Below are positions 63,550-64,000 of a DNA stretch of 64,000 bases, piece after piece (the stretch's first letter is position 1; every line of letters begins with the position of its first letter). The notes below the pieces were generated by a model. It was not told where the DNA came from. It saw only the letters and a program-made list of their open reading frames with translations, and did not search any database. The position numbers and the translations under genes were made by a program. The stretch is from Flavobacteriaceae bacterium (lineage in GTDB: Bacteria > Bacteroidota > Bacteroidia > Flavobacteriales > Flavobacteriaceae), in NCBI GenBank assembly GCA_002862645.1, contig PKDQ01000023.1:28935-92934 (forward strand). Direction: 5' to 3'.

Positions 63550-63906
63550 ATGAAAAAAATTATCTTCTCAATATTTTTCCTTTCTTTTTGTTTTGTGGCA
63601 AACGCACAAGACTACACCAAATTTCAAATGAATCGAGCAGCTATGTTTTCAACATATGTTGCTGAAAAAATGGAGTTAAACGAAACGCAACAGCAATTTG
63701 TTTACGACGTTATGCTTGCTCGTATATACAATTCGAATGCGACGATTAAATCGCAAAACTTAACTGCACAAGCTGACAAACAAGTAGTCTATAAATCTGA
63801 GTACAAGAATGCTCAAGAAAAGTTAGCTGCTGAGTTTGGAGCTAAAGACGCTAGAAAAATGATGAACTTAAGCAATGAGGCGAGAAAAAATGCCGAAAAA
63901 AAATAG
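63550..63906 (+). CDS. Small secreted helical protein of unknown function
   Basis: From ATG at 63550 the product is 118 aa with a clear signal peptide (KKIIFSIFFLSFCFVANAQ, about 1–20). The mature part is a short helical protein (KFQMNRAAMFSTYVAEKMELNETQQQFVYDVMLAR…AAEFGAKDARKMMNLSNEARKNAEKK). ELNETQQQ and its helix pattern recall small LTXXQ-like periplasmic proteins of Bacteroidota, but no firm family can be named. It overlaps the next gene start by 17 nt. Confidence 0.65.
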   Translation: MKKIIFSIFFLSFCFVANAQDYTKFQMNRAAMFSTYVAEKMELNETQQQFVYDVMLARIYNSNATIKSQNLTAQADKQVVYKSEYKNAQEKLAAEFGAKDARKMMNLSNEARKNAEKK

Positions 63907-64000
63907 CACCACATATTACACTACAACCAATTTTAAAAACCTGCTACTTTTATTAGTAGCAGGTTTTTTAAGTGCCCAGCAGACTCCTCAAGAGCTTGTA
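63890..64000 (+). CDS. N-terminus of an exported protein, cut by the window edge
   Basis: ATG at 63890 opens a frame to the window end: 37 codons giving MPKKNSTTYYTTTNFKN, then the hydrophobic LLLLLVAGFLSAQ typical of a signal peptide with cleavage after SAQ, then QTPQELV. The start overlaps the previous gene by 17 nt. The identity of the protein lies outside the window; by position it is probably another enzyme of the locus. The DNA for the signal peptide also forms a perfect hairpin (next entry). Confidence 0.6.
   Translation, partial: MPKKNSTTYYTTTNFKNLLLLLVAGFLSAQQTPQELV
63935..63969 (+). terminator. Perfect hairpin with T tail inside a signal-peptide coding region
   Basis: AAAAACCTGCTAC (63935–63947) pairs with GTAGCAGGTTTTT (63956–63968), a 13-bp stem with an 8-nt loop and T tail, as in an intrinsic terminator. 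However it falls inside the reading frame that begins at 63890. It may act as a terminator, an attenuator, or be a by-product of the Leu/Val-rich codons. Confidence 0.5.

Noticed and set aside
1..64000. CRISPR arrays, insertion sequences, integrases and rRNA genes
   Set aside because: None seen: no regularly spaced repeats, no transposase or recombinase motifs and no rRNA segments in the window.

Overview
The window is a piece of a Bacteroidota chromosome, most likely a marine Flavobacteriaceae. The evidence is the gene families and gene order (nadK–outer-membrane barrel–uppS–bamA–ompH–ompH; folK fused to a deoxynucleoside kinase; GH3-type acyl-acid amido synthetase; DUF2797), SusC/SusD proteins, hybrid two-component regulation, type IX secretion (T9SS) C-terminal signals, and promoters of the TTG…TAnnTTTG type. 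The species cannot be named from the sequence.

Region 1 (1–29781) is housekeeping: a cut-off umuC, sucA and sucB (2-oxoglutarate dehydrogenase E1/E2) separated by an outer-membrane gene on the opposite strand, an NfuA-like Fe-S scaffold, a gamma-carbonic-anhydrase-like protein, murI, a cell-envelope operon on the minus strand (nadK, barrel protein, uppS, bamA, two ompH/Skp genes, one split by a 12-base G tract), pdxJ and an alpha/beta hydrolase, tig–clpP–clpX, a GH3-like enzyme, DUF2797, rluF–yhhQ–sppA, folK–dNK, a SpoU methyltransferase and mutS. The genes are tightly packed and several convergent pairs overlap at their stop codons.

Region 2 (29784–30404) is a boundary: a promoter, tRNA-Gly(GCC), tRNA-Leu(UAA), a probable terminator, then about 400 bp of AT-rich DNA with a possible C-terminal remnant of a protein carrying a HEPN-like RNxxxH motif.

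Region 3 (30405–64000) is a large carbohydrate utilisation region directed at xylan: two GH10 xylanases, two GH43 enzymes, a CE1-type (feruloyl or acetyl xylan) esterase, a formylglycine sulfatase, a hybrid two-component regulator (HTCS) with a downstream CarboxypepD_reg protein, xylulokinase, xylose isomerase and a xylose:H+ symporter, a beta-helix protein with an internal carbohydrate-binding module and a broken partial copy of itself, and a SusC–SusD–surface-lipoprotein–T9SS-protein operon. A GH16 laminarinase-like gene and a DEAD-box RNA helicase sit inside the locus. Inferred flow: T9SS and surface lipoproteins bind and cut the polymer, SusCD imports oligosaccharides, GH10/GH43/CE1 and the sulfatase trim them, XylE imports xylose, and XylA/XylB feed the pentose phosphate pathway.

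The points most worth a second look are the ompH frameshift tract, the beta-helix protein with its inserted module and decayed neighbour, the uncharacterised secreted protein at the end of the Sus operon, the sulfatase in a xylan locus, the two-barrel PagL-like protein, and -7 boxes lying 3–4 nt from start codons.
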